Below are positions 16,346 through 22,887 of a DNA stretch of 22,887 nt, in pieces (positions within the stretch are counted from its first letter, which is position 1; every line of letters starts with the position of its first letter). The translations under genes were made by a program, and so were the position numbers. The notes beneath the pieces were generated by a model. The model did not search any database and was not told where the DNA came from. It was given only the letters and a program-made list of their open reading frames with translations. The DNA is taken from NCBI GenBank assembly GCA_964517435.1, contig CAZFEC010000046.1, positions 1 through 22,887 on the forward strand, written 5' to 3'. Source of the stretch: BS150m-G50 sp964517435. Its GTDB lineage: Bacteria > CAIWAD01 > BS150m-G50.

Positions 16346-19039
16346 TCAGTGCGCTTCCAGCCAGTTGGAGCCGGTGCCGATATCAACCGTCACCGGGACC
16401 TTCAACTCCAGCGCCTGTTCCATCTCCGTGCGTATGATCTGCTCGTATTCCGCCTGGTGCCGGCGTGGGATATCAAAAACCAGCTCGTCGTGCACCTGCA
16501 GAATCATGTTCAACTCCGTCGTGTCGGTTTGCCAGCGCCGATGGAGCCGGATCATGGCTATCTTGATCAGGTCGGCAGCGCTGCCCTGTATCACGGAATT
16601 GACGGCGGCCCTTTCCGCGTAGCTGCGCAGGTTGTGATTGCGGCTGTTGATGTCCGGCAGGTAACGGCGGCGTTTGAAGATCGTCTCGACAAAGCCCTGT
16701 GCGCGCGCTGTTTCAATAGTCCTTTCCACGAAAAGCTTCACCGTCGGGAACCTGGCGAAGTACTCATCTATGAAGCGCTGCGCTTCCTGACGTGATACAC
16801 CCAGCTCTTGAGACAGCCCGAAGGATCCCATTCCGTACATCACCCCGAAGTTGATCACCTTGGCTTCCCGGCGCTGATCGGCGGAGACCTCCTCAGGCGG
16901 CAGTTTGAAAACCGCGGCGGCGGTCGCCCGGTGAACATCCTCCCCCCGCTGAAACGCCTCCATCAACTCCGCATCCTCGGCGAAGTGAGCGAACAACCGC
17001 AACTCGATCTGCGAGTAGTCCGCCGCCAGCAGGATATGATCGTCATCCCGTGCTACAAACGCCCGCCGGATCTCCCGTCCCTCTTCGGTACGGATGGGAA
17101 TGTTCTGCAGGTTGGGATCGGAAGAGGAGAGCCGGCCGGTGGCGGCGATGGTCTGGTTGAAACTGGTGTGGATCCGCCCGGTTCTCGCGTTCTGCAATTC
17201 AAAGTAAGCGGCGATATAAGTATTCAACAGCTTACTCAAGCGCCGGTGTCCCAGTACCCGCCCCGGTAAGGGATCGAGAGGCGCGAGCTGTTCCAGCACC
17301 GAGACATCCGTCGAGTAGCCGGTCTTGCCTTTTTTGCCGTGCGGCAGTTTCAGCTTCTCGAAGAGAACTTCCCCCAGCTGGCGCGGCGAATTGATGTTGA
17401 ATTCGCCACCCGCCATCGAGTGGATTTCGCTCTCCAGTTCCTGCAGCCGCTTTTCGTACTTATCGGACAACTCCCGCAGCCAGTCGGTATCCACACGCAC
17501 GCCCTGGCGCTCCATTTCCAGCAGCACCTGCAGCAGCGGCAGCTCGATGTCGTCCAACAGGTGCGTCAATTCGTTTTCCGCCAGCATGTCGTTGAAGATC
17601 CCCTTCAGGCGCAGGGTCATGTCGGCGTCCTCGCAGGCATAGAAGGAGATCCTTTCGAGTGGAACTTCCCGCATCGAGATCTGCTTACTGCCCTTCCCGA
17701 TCAGATCGCTGGTCGGCACCTTGGTATAGTTGAGATACTGCAGGCTGAGCGCGTCAAGATTGTGTTGCCGTTGCGACGGATTCAACAGGAAGGAAGCGAT
17801 CATGGTATCGAAACATACGCCCTGTACCTGGATGTCGTAGTTGCGCAACACATGCAGATCGTACTTGGCATTCTGTCCGATCTTACGGATGGATTCATCT
17901 TCCAGTACCGGCTGCAGCTGCTTCAGGATCACCGGCAGGGCGATGCCACTGAAAAGGGCTCCCTCCTCCCGCCCCAGATCGGCCGGGAGATACCAGGCTT
18001 CGCCCTCCTCGATGGCGAAGGAGAATCCGACGATTTCAGCCTCCAGCGGATTGAGGGAGGTCGTTTCCAGATCAAGAGCGAATTCCGTCGCCGCGGCCAG
18101 CTGCCGGCAGAGCTGCTCCAACTCCGCTTCCGAGCGGACGGTGTGATACACTTGTTTCAGCTCGCAGATCTCCGGTTGAATGTACTTCAGGAGCGAGTTG
18201 AACCCTAATGTGCGCAGCACCTCCACCACCTGGGAGCCGGTAAGATCCGGCAGCCCCAATTCCTCAAACGGTACCGGCAGCTCCATATCCGTTTTCAGCG
18301 TCGCCAGTTGCCGGCAGAAGAACGCCAGCTCCCGGTTCTCCTCCAGCGACTTGCGCACCGACGGCTTTGTCACCTGGTCGAGGTTGGCGTAAATCTCTTC
18401 CAGTGATCCAATTTCGCCGACCAGCTGCCTGGCGGTCTTGGCGCCGATGCGCGGTACCCCGGGGATGTTGTCCGCGCTGTCTCCCTGCAGACCCAGTACA
18501 TCGGGGACCAGTTCCGGCGGCACACCGAATTTCTCCTCCACCCCGCTCCGGTTCAACCGCTCGACCTGTCCTCCGCGCTGGGGGCTGTAGATGTGAACAT
18601 GGTCGTCAACCGCCTGCATCAGGTCCTTGTCGGAAGTGAAGATCCAGCTCTCATAACCCCCGGCCGCTCCCAGGGCGGCATAAGCGCCGATCAGATCGTC
18701 CGCCTCGACGCCCGGCAAACGTATCACATCCACCTGCAGTGTTTCCAGCAGCCTCTCCAGAATCGGTATCTGCTCGATCAACTCGGGGGGCGTCTCGGCG
18801 CGATGGGCTTTGTATTCCGGAAACAGCTCGTGCCGGAAGGTCGGGTGCGGGGTATCGAACACGACCGCAAGCTTGCCGGGCCGCTCTTCAGTCAGCAGCC
18901 GCAACAGGGTGGCTACAAACTGGTAGACCGCGCCGGCCTGCACGCCGTCGCCGGTCTGCAGCTGCATCCGCTGCATGGCGAAGAAGGAGCGGAAGAGCAA
19001 TCCGGAGCCGTCGATGAGAATCAGTTTGTCACGCGCCAT
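16346..19039 (-). CDS. polA: DNA polymerase I
   Basis: An 897-residue polymerase with all three activities. The 5'-3' exonuclease (about 1-290) includes VEADDLIGAYA and the helix-hairpin GLQGDSADNIPGVPRIGAKT. The 3'-5' proofreading domain is intact, with ExoI LDLETTSL, ExoII GQNAKYD and ExoIII YACEDAD. The polymerase domain has motif A DYSQIELR, motif B RREAKVINFGVMYGMGSFG and motif C VHDELVFD. The fingers helix carries Phe (INFG), as in the E. coli enzyme, which disfavours dideoxynucleotides. It functions in Okazaki fragment processing and repair. The mnmE and polA stops are 45 bases apart, with no convincing terminator between them. Confidence 0.98.
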   Translation of the reverse strand: MARDKLILIDGSGLLFRSFFAMQRMQLQTGDGVQAGAVYQFVATLLRLLTEERPGKLAVVFDTPHPTFRHELFPEYKAHRAETPPELIEQIPILERLLETLQVDVIRLPGVEADDLIGAYAALGAAGGYESWIFTSDKDLMQAVDDHVHIYSPQRGGQVERLNRSGVEEKFGVPPELVPDVLGLQGDSADNIPGVPRIGAKTARQLVGEIGSLEEIYANLDQVTKPSVRKSLEENRELAFFCRQLATLKTDMELPVPFEELGLPDLTGSQVVEVLRTLGFNSLLKYIQPEICELKQVYHTVRSEAELEQLCRQLAAATEFALDLETTSLNPLEAEIVGFSFAIEEGEAWYLPADLGREEGALFSGIALPVILKQLQPVLEDESIRKIGQNAKYDLHVLRNYDIQVQGVCFDTMIASFLLNPSQRQHNLDALSLQYLNYTKVPTSDLIGKGSKQISMREVPLERISFYACEDADMTLRLKGIFNDMLAENELTHLLDDIELPLLQVLLEMERQGVRVDTDWLRELSDKYEKRLQELESEIHSMAGGEFNINSPRQLGEVLFEKLKLPHGKKGKTGYSTDVSVLEQLAPLDPLPGRVLGHRRLSKLLNTYIAAYFELQNARTGRIHTSFNQTIAATGRLSSSDPNLQNIPIRTEEGREIRRAFVARDDDHILLAADYSQIELRLFAHFAEDAELMEAFQRGEDVHRATAAAVFKLPPEEVSADQRREAKVINFGVMYGMGSFGLSQELGVSRQEAQRFIDEYFARFPTVKLFVERTIETARAQGFVETIFKRRRYLPDINSRNHNLRSYAERAAVNSVIQGSAADLIKIAMIRLHRRWQTDTTELNMILQVHDELVFDIPRRHQAEYEQIIRTEMEQALELKVPVTVDIGTGSNWLEAH

Positions 19040-19119
19040 GGCAGGCCTTTCCCTTCACATCTCATACACTCCCGGCAGCGGTATCAGAGAGAGAAACCGC
19101 CCGCAATCATCTCTGGATG

Positions 19120-19213
19120 TTCGCAGGCGGTTCGCTCGAACATCATTTGAACTGCAATTAGCATTGCCAGTTCCAAATGGTGTTTGGAATGCTGCTTTAG
19201 TCAGCATTCCAAA
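19120..19213. other. Cluster of overlapping inverted repeats between polA and the OMP gene
   Basis: An AT-richer stretch with consecutive potential hairpins. TTCCAAA (19171-19177) can pair with TTTGGAA (19183-19189). The same middle arm, extended to 19183-19194, makes a perfect 12-bp stem with 19202-19213, so the two folds exclude each other. Just upstream, AACTGCAAT and ATTGCCAGTT form a bulged stem. There is no T-tract on either side, so it is not an ordinary terminator. A dispersed-motif copy follows at 19216-19222. Confidence 0.5.
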
Positions 19214-19223
19214 ATGTATCACG

Positions 19224-20234
19224 CTAGAAGCTGAATCCCAGTCCGACATTGAAGTAGAACCCGGAGAGATCGAAATCGATCGTACCGCCGTTGTAAGTAC
19301 CCGCGAAGGGATCGACGCCGGTGAAAGTGTCGGTTTCTTCGCCGGGATCGTAGCGGTAATCGTCGTCGGCATCTTCCCACCAGTAGATGAAGTCATAAAC
19401 GAAATCCAGCGTAGCGGGGCGGACGCCGTCCATGCCGTAGTATTCACTGATATCGTTGTCCGGATCCATGTCGTAGTTATTGGGAAGATAGGGATTGTTG
19501 ATCCTCAATTCGGTGCTGCCGTCCACGGAGCCGACATTCTGATAATTGTAGCCGCATTCGAGGAAGAGATGGCCGAACCCGGTCAGGCGATACTCCATAC
19601 CGAGGAAGCCGCGGGCGGCTAGTGCGGAACCGTTGTGATCGTTGGTGAACTCCAGCCATTCCTGCATGTAGTCGGCGTTGAATTTGTTCCCCATCCGGTA
19701 CAATCCCTCCACCTGCAGAGTCGTGTACCCCCCGCCGGCGCCGACATAGGCAAACAGCGGCAGGTTGCGGTCGCGGATCTGGAATCTTCCATACAGGAGG
19801 GTGGAGGTGTAATTGAGCGTTTCCCGCCGTTTTACATAGCCGTCGTTCTCACCGCCGGGCGCATAGGCATGGTAGCCGTGAGCGGAAACACCTCCCTGGC
19901 TATATTCGAGACCGAAATACCAGAGCAAGCCGACATTCGCTTCAACGCGGGCGGCAAAGGAGGGCGTATTCTGAAAGCGGGAGGTGTGGAGCAGCAACGG
20001 AGATTCGAACCGATCGCCGCCTTCAGTATCCTGCCCCGCCTGCAGGTCCCGGCTCCAGTCACCGGAGAGAAAGTAACCGTCAACAGCGAAGATATCATCG
20101 TTGATGGAGGTCAGCGCAGGTTGGCCGATATTGTAGTTGAACTTAATGGCGAAGTTGGAAAACAGTCTCCCTGATTGAGCGAACACCGTCTGAGCGAGCA
20201 CCACCGCGGCAATAACCAAAACTGTACGGCGCAT
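19224..20234 (-). CDS. Outer-membrane beta-barrel protein of unknown function
   Basis: A 336-residue secreted protein. A clean signal peptide (residues 1-19, ending VFA before QSG) is followed by alternating aromatic and glycine-rich strands (LLYGRFQI, FAYVGAGGGYTTLQV, LAARGFLGMEYRL, LFLECGYNYQNVG). It ends FYFNVGLGFSF, with the C-terminal Phe recognised by the BAM machinery. An acidic loop around residues 255-310 (DMDPDNDIS, EDADDDYRYDPGEE) may bind calcium. No specific family is recognised. The start at 20234 has a GGAGGA Shine-Dalgarno. Residues 170-190 resemble no known plug. A surface or porin-like role is inferred from the barrel features. Confidence 0.8.
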   Translation of the reverse strand: MRRTVLVIAAVVLAQTVFAQSGRLFSNFAIKFNYNIGQPALTSINDDIFAVDGYFLSGDWSRDLQAGQDTEGGDRFESPLLLHTSRFQNTPSFAARVEANVGLLWYFGLEYSQGGVSAHGYHAYAPGGENDGYVKRRETLNYTSTLLYGRFQIRDRNLPLFAYVGAGGGYTTLQVEGLYRMGNKFNADYMQEWLEFTNDHNGSALAARGFLGMEYRLTGFGHLFLECGYNYQNVGSVDGSTELRINNPYLPNNYDMDPDNDISEYYGMDGVRPATLDFVYDFIYWWEDADDDYRYDPGEETDTFTGVDPFAGTYNGGTIDFDLSGFYFNVGLGFSF

Positions 20235-20307
20235 CAGTCCTCCAGAAGTATGATATTGTTAAACATATAGGTAGAAAATTACCCAACCGCCGGCGCGAAG
20301 TCAAGCC

Positions 20308-20427
20308 ATGATTGAGCACTGCTTGAGGTTGCCAATTATCAAGCCTGAGGGAGCGATATCGGTGGATGTATCACGCCTGGAGTTGGGGCGGACGGAGTAC
20401 GACTACACCGGCAGCGTAGTCATTTAA
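20308..20427 (+). CDS. Possible 39-residue ORF or gene remnant
   Basis: An open frame from ATG (20308) to TAA (20427), reading MIEHCLRLPIIK and later DVSRLELGRTEYDYTGSVV. The alternating C-terminal half looks like the last strands of a beta-sandwich domain, but no Shine-Dalgarno is present and it contains a dispersed-motif copy (20368-20374). It may be a decayed tail of a larger gene or chance. The rest of the 20235-20466 interval shows nothing else. Confidence 0.2.
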   Translation: MIEHCLRLPIIKPEGAISVDVSRLELGRTEYDYTGSVVI

Positions 20428-20466
20428 CGGGAATTAGATGGATGGAACGATGCTGCGGCCGGCCCT

Positions 20467-20838
20467 CTACTGGAAGGCTCGCAACAGGACAGCCTCCAGC
20501 GAGGAAAGCTTGACCGGCTTGACCAGGTAGGTGAAACCTTCGTTCTCAATTGTCTCGATGATCGTATCGGCGGATGGATAGCCGGTTAAGATGATGATCT
20601 TAACGCGGTGACTGATTTCGCGAAGCTCATGGAGCAGCTCCATCCCGTCCATTTCGGGCATTTTGATGTCGGAGATAACCAGGTCCGGATCTTCCTCCTT
20701 GAAGATCTCCAGTGCCTTGACACCGTTTTCCGCGACCAGGGATTGATATCCCAGGGAGTCAACCATACCGGACAGCACTTCACAAGTGCTCTGTTCATCA
20801 TCAACAATCAGAATCTTCTTTGCTTTGCTCGCGCTCAT
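20467..20838 (-). CDS. Single-domain response regulator (CheY-like receiver)
   Basis: A 123-residue receiver domain without an output domain. The acidic pair Asp13-Asp14, phospho-acceptor Asp57 in VISDIKMPEMDG, Thr85 in ILTGYPS and Lys107 in LVKPV are all present, so it should be phosphorylated by a histidine kinase and signal through protein contact. I chose the ATG at 20838, with AGAGGG five bases upstream, over the upstream in-frame ATG at 20919, whose 27 extra residues are not receiver-like. No histidine kinase is adjacent, so it is an orphan. It is divergent from mpl, 182 bases away. Confidence 0.93.
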   Translation of the reverse strand: MSASKAKKILIVDDEQSTCEVLSGMVDSLGYQSLVAENGVKALEIFKEEDPDLVISDIKMPEMDGMELLHELREISHRVKIIILTGYPSADTIIETIENEGFTYLVKPVKLSSLEAVLLRAFQ

Positions 20839-21020
20839 ACATGCCCTCTTATTGTCTTGCGGAAAATTACCATGCCCGCCATCATTAAGCAAGTTATTCT
20901 TGAATTCCGGTGGTTGCACTTACGCCTGAAGCCTTTTCGGCAGCCTGATGGCGGACAACGGCCGGCGGCGGCGGCGATGGATCAAGCCGGTGCACATCCG
21001 CAACAGCGGGAGGAGGGATC

Positions 21021-22421
21021 ATCGACCACGGTAAGCACGCGGGTGCGGTTGACTACTACTTCATCGGTATCGGCGGCAGCGCCATGGGCGGCATGGCGGC
21101 GGCGCTGCGCCAACAGGGTTTCCGGGTCGCCGGTTCCGATGCCGGGGTGTATCCTCCCATGTCGGACTACCTGGCGACCAACGGTATCGTGTATCACGAC
21201 GATTTCGCCGCGGGAAATATCACCGGGGCGGAACACCGGGTTGTCGTGGGCAACGCCATCCCGCGCGGCAATCCGGAGCTGGAGGAAGCCCTGAATCAAC
21301 GGTTGCCGCTGGTTTCGCTGCCGGAATTGATCGCTCACGAGTTCATCGGCGGACGTGAGTCGATCGTCGTTGCCGGGACGCACGGCAAAACGACGACCTC
21401 GGCGCTGCTGGCGTCGCTTTTCCTCCAGGCCGGCCGGGAGCCGGGCTGGCTGATAGGAGGTGTGATTCCGGATCTGCCCGCCAGCGTCCAGGCGCCTGGC
21501 GGCGGTCCCTTCATCAGCGAGGGGGATGAATACGACACCGCCTATTTCGACAAGCGTTCCAAGTTTCTCCACTACCGACCGACGACGGCGGTTATCAATG
21601 CCGTCGAGTTCGATCACGCCGACATCTTTCCCGACCTGGAAGCGGTCAAGACCACTTTCCAGCGCTTCATTAACCTGATCCCCGCCAACGGCAGCCTGCT
21701 GGTGCACGGCGCAGACGCGGTAGCCGTCGAGCTGGCCGGGCGGGCGTACTGCCCGGTGACTACCTTCGGGCTGAAACCGGAATTCGACTACCACGGCGCC
21801 TGGAGCAGCGAAGACAGCGCCGTAATCAAGGGCCCCTTCGGCTGGTGTATCACGTTGCGACCCCGGCTCATCGGTGATCACAATCTGCTCAACCTCACTG
21901 CCGCGGCGGCCGTGGCGCATGCCGGCGGCATCAGTGATGATGTGATACAAACAACGGTGGCGGGGTTCCAGGGTCCGCGCCGTCGCTTGGAGACGACCCG
22001 ACTTCGTGATACAATCCTGGTGGACGACTTCGCCCATCACCCCACCGCCATCCGGTTTACACTGGAGACGCTGCGGCGGCGGTACCCGGAACGCAAGCTG
22101 CTCGTCTGTTTCGAACCCCGCTCCAACACGCTGGTGCGCAACATCCTGCAGGCACAGTTGACGGAAGCGCTGGCCCTGGCGGACTGTGTCGCGATCGGCC
22201 GCATTCACCGTCGCGAGAAGTACCGGCCTGAGGAGCGGCTCGATTGCGTCAAACTGATCGCCGACCTCGAACAGCGTGCGGTTACCGCCTGTCAGAACGA
22301 TTCCGTCGACGTGCTGCTGGAGTTTTTGCTTTCGGAGTTAGAGGAAAATGCGGTAATTTCAGTGTTGTCTAACGGCGCTTTCGACGGTCTGCTGGAGCGG
22401 TTGAAAGCGAAGCTGGGATAG
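21021..22421 (+). CDS. mpl: UDP-N-acetylmuramate:L-Ala-gamma-D-Glu-meso-DAP ligase (Mpl)
   Basis: Murein tripeptide ligase, which rejoins recycled tripeptide to UDP-MurNAc in the cytoplasm. Hallmarks are the ATP loop GTHGKTTTSALL, the Mpl-specific DEYDTAYFDKRSKF, EFDHADIFPDL and DDFAHHPTAI. The first ATG (21084) falls inside the conserved N-terminal nucleotide-binding segment: the frame upstream of it reads DYYFIGIGGSAMGG and is open back to 20949 with no ATG, GTG, TTG or CTG codon. A strong GGAGGAGG tract (21009-21016) precedes ATC codons at 21018 and 21021. I therefore place the start provisionally at ATC 21021 (466 residues); a base error is the alternative. Identity is secure, the start is not. 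Confidence 0.9.
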   Translation: MDHGKHAGAVDYYFIGIGGSAMGGMAAALRQQGFRVAGSDAGVYPPMSDYLATNGIVYHDDFAAGNITGAEHRVVVGNAIPRGNPELEEALNQRLPLVSLPELIAHEFIGGRESIVVAGTHGKTTTSALLASLFLQAGREPGWLIGGVIPDLPASVQAPGGGPFISEGDEYDTAYFDKRSKFLHYRPTTAVINAVEFDHADIFPDLEAVKTTFQRFINLIPANGSLLVHGADAVAVELAGRAYCPVTTFGLKPEFDYHGAWSSEDSAVIKGPFGWCITLRPRLIGDHNLLNLTAAAAVAHAGGISDDVIQTTVAGFQGPRRRLETTRLRDTILVDDFAHHPTAIRFTLETLRRRYPERKLLVCFEPRSNTLVRNILQAQLTEALALADCVAIGRIHRREKYRPEERLDCVKLIADLEQRAVTACQNDSVDVLLEFLLSELEENAVISVLSNGAFDGLLERLKAKLG

Positions 22422-22432
22422 GTAGAAATCCC

Positions 22433-22531
22433 GGGGGCGGATGCGATCCTGGTGGACGCCGCGGCCTTCAAAGCCGTTCGCGGGGCATTAACACTGTCCC
22501 GGCTAAGTTCGATTCTTAGACGTTCCCGCCA
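22433..22531 (+). tRNA. selC: tRNA-Sec (UCA anticodon)
   Basis: A 99-base selenocysteine tRNA, with CCA encoded at 22529-22531 and discriminator G. The anticodon loop CTTCAAA holds TCA, flanked by a 5-bp stem (GCGGC/GCCGT with one G-U). The D loop is the short TGGT typical of tRNA-Sec. A long variable arm pairs CGGGGCA with TGTCCCG (7 bp). The T arm is CTAAG-TTCGATT-CTTAG. The acceptor 3' strand ACGTTCCC pairs with GGGGGCGG using two G-U pairs and an unpaired eighth position, and the D stem needs one bulged A. It starts 11 bases after mpl. UGA recoding by SelA/SelB elsewhere in the genome is implied. Confidence 0.9.
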
Positions 22532-22549
22532 TTATTTCCCACCTGGGAC

Positions 22550-22573
22550 GCCCCGGCTAGACCGGGGCTTTTT
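22550..22573 (+). terminator. Terminator of mpl-selC
   Basis: A perfect 7-bp stem, GCCCCGG (22550-22556) with CCGGGGC (22562-22568), followed by TTTTT. A dispersed-motif copy begins at the very next base (22574). Confidence 0.88.
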
Positions 22574-22580
22574 GTATCAC

Positions 22581-22611
22581 AAAAAACACCGCTCGAAACC
22601 GAGCGGGGTTT
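22581..22611 (-). terminator. Terminator of the minus-strand gene at the right edge
   Basis: A 7-bp stem, CCGCTCG (22589-22595) with CGAGCGG (22600-22606), extended by AAAC/GTTT after one mismatch. On the minus strand it is followed by a six-T run opposite 22581-22586. Confidence 0.75.
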
Positions 22612-22652
22612 GTCTATCTCAAACGTGATACGTTCTCGCTTGGTAATCAGTC

Positions 22653-22823
22653 TCAGTCCAGGAATTTATCCAATTCGTCGTACAACTCCCCCAGTTCCTT
22701 GATCGACTTGTTATAGGCTTCCATGTAAACGCCGAAAGAAGTGCGGTTGTAAGCGCCTGGGTAATAGCCCTCGATCACCAGGTCGGCGTCACTGTCTATG
22801 TAGTAGCGCGCCGCGGCAGCGAT
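22653..22823 (-). pseudogene. 3' end of an unrecognised gene, broken or misassembled upstream
   Basis: A minus-strand frame encoding about 57 residues, including ARYYIDSDADLVIEGYY, AYNRTSFGVYMEAYN and a lysine/leucine-rich tail ending DKFLD before TGA. Codon use resembles the neighbours, and it is followed by a proper terminator, so it looks like a true C-terminus. I recognise no family. Upstream it runs into a C9 tract (22824-22832) and then a strong terminator hairpin. The frame stays formally open to the window edge, but coding through that hairpin is implausible. It is either a truncated gene or an assembly break at the homopolymer. Confidence 0.4.
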
Positions 22824-22842
22824 CCCCCCCCCAAAAATACGA

Positions 22843-22879
22843 AAAGCCCATCCCGGACAGCCGGGACGGGCTTTCTTTA
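22843..22879. terminator. Strong bidirectional terminator-like hairpin
   Basis: 14-base arms at 22843-22856 and 22861-22874 with one A-C mismatch and an ACAG loop, flanked by A's on the left and TTTCTTTAT on the right. No complete gene ending here is visible in the window. Confidence 0.75.
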
Positions 22880-22887
22880 TGCACCCT

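Larger units (their letters stand above)
1044..22631. repeat. Dispersed 9-mer YGTGATACR, 42 core copies
   Basis: Core GTGATAC, plus strand starts: 1578, 1957, 1988, 3806, 4619, 4668, 5362, 6533, 7209, 7858, 9007, 9843, 10471, 10773, 15857, 16792, 18143, 21942, 22006, 22625. Complement GTATCAC starts: 1044, 1727, 2377, 2514, 6813, 8121, 8753, 11671, 12785, 12887, 13495, 14163, 14581, 14767, 16151, 16588, 18721, 19216, 20368, 21191, 21847, 22574. The base before GTGATAC is C (27) or T (13), with G only twice. The base after is A (28) or G (10), otherwise T or C. Thirty-seven copies fit YGTGATACR. Chance predicts two or three cores in this length. The outer bases YGT...ACR are self-complementary, so only the central GAT gives orientation. 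Most copies lie inside coding sequence. Confidence 0.95.

Noticed and set aside
20450..20466. GGCCGGCC palindrome after the response regulator
   Set aside because: An 8-base GC palindrome without a T-tract is expected by chance in this composition and is not a terminator.
1044..22631. GTGATAC copies as operators of one transcription factor
   Set aside because: Most copies lie deep inside coding sequences of unrelated genes in both orientations, with no concentration at promoters.
1044..22631. GTGATAC as a Chi or KOPS-type polar site
   Set aside because: Strand counts are 20 against 22 within the window and do not follow gene direction, and the density is much higher than Chi. A genome-wide skew test could reopen this.
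1..22887. CRISPR array, integrase, insertion sequence or toxin-antitoxin pair
   Set aside because: No regularly spaced direct repeats, transposase-like frames, terminal inverted repeats or small toxin-type gene pairs were seen.

Overview
The window comes from a GC-rich, Gram-negative bacterium that I cannot place more precisely. An outer-membrane beta-barrel ending in Phe, the murein-recycling ligase Mpl and a secreted oligopeptidase B all point to a diderm. A selenocysteine tRNA shows that it makes selenoproteins. The gene set is housekeeping plus general metabolism, with no phage, transposon, CRISPR or integrase.

Layout. Plus strand, left: ybaK-type aa-tRNA deacylase and an EamA transporter (overlapping), an HD-domain phosphohydrolase, a MIO-type ammonia-lyase (HutH-like) with an Ala-Cys-Gly triad, and a GNAT acetyltransferase behind a foldable leader. 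A 12-bp bidirectional terminator at 4534-4562 separates these from a minus-strand block. Read right to left, that block is lhgO, yjbQ, long-form nfeD and slipin, then a terminator, then secreted oligopeptidase B, then a strong sigma70 promoter with a 27-codon leader ORF and two tandem terminators, then a heterodimeric ABC exporter. Further right are mnmE (plus), polA (minus), an outer-membrane protein (minus), a single-domain response regulator (minus), mpl (plus, apparently with a non-canonical start codon), selC tRNA-Sec (plus) with its terminator, and the 3' end of a minus-strand gene that breaks at a C9 run.

The main discovery is not a gene. The heptamer GTGATAC (or its complement GTATCAC) occurs 42 times in 22.9 kb, about once per 545 bp, where two or three are expected. 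It extends to YGTGATACR in 37 of 42 copies. It lies on both strands equally (20 plus, 22 minus), is found inside almost every gene in all usable reading frames, and supplies the only ATA isoleucine codon in some genes. It also sits exactly between two back-to-back terminators near the right end. Density, strand neutrality and indifference to gene function resemble DNA-uptake sequences of naturally competent bacteria (DUS in Neisseria, USS in Haemophilus), but this motif matches neither. A second candidate system is the leader of the ABC exporter, which has the architecture of ribosome-mediated transcription attenuation.
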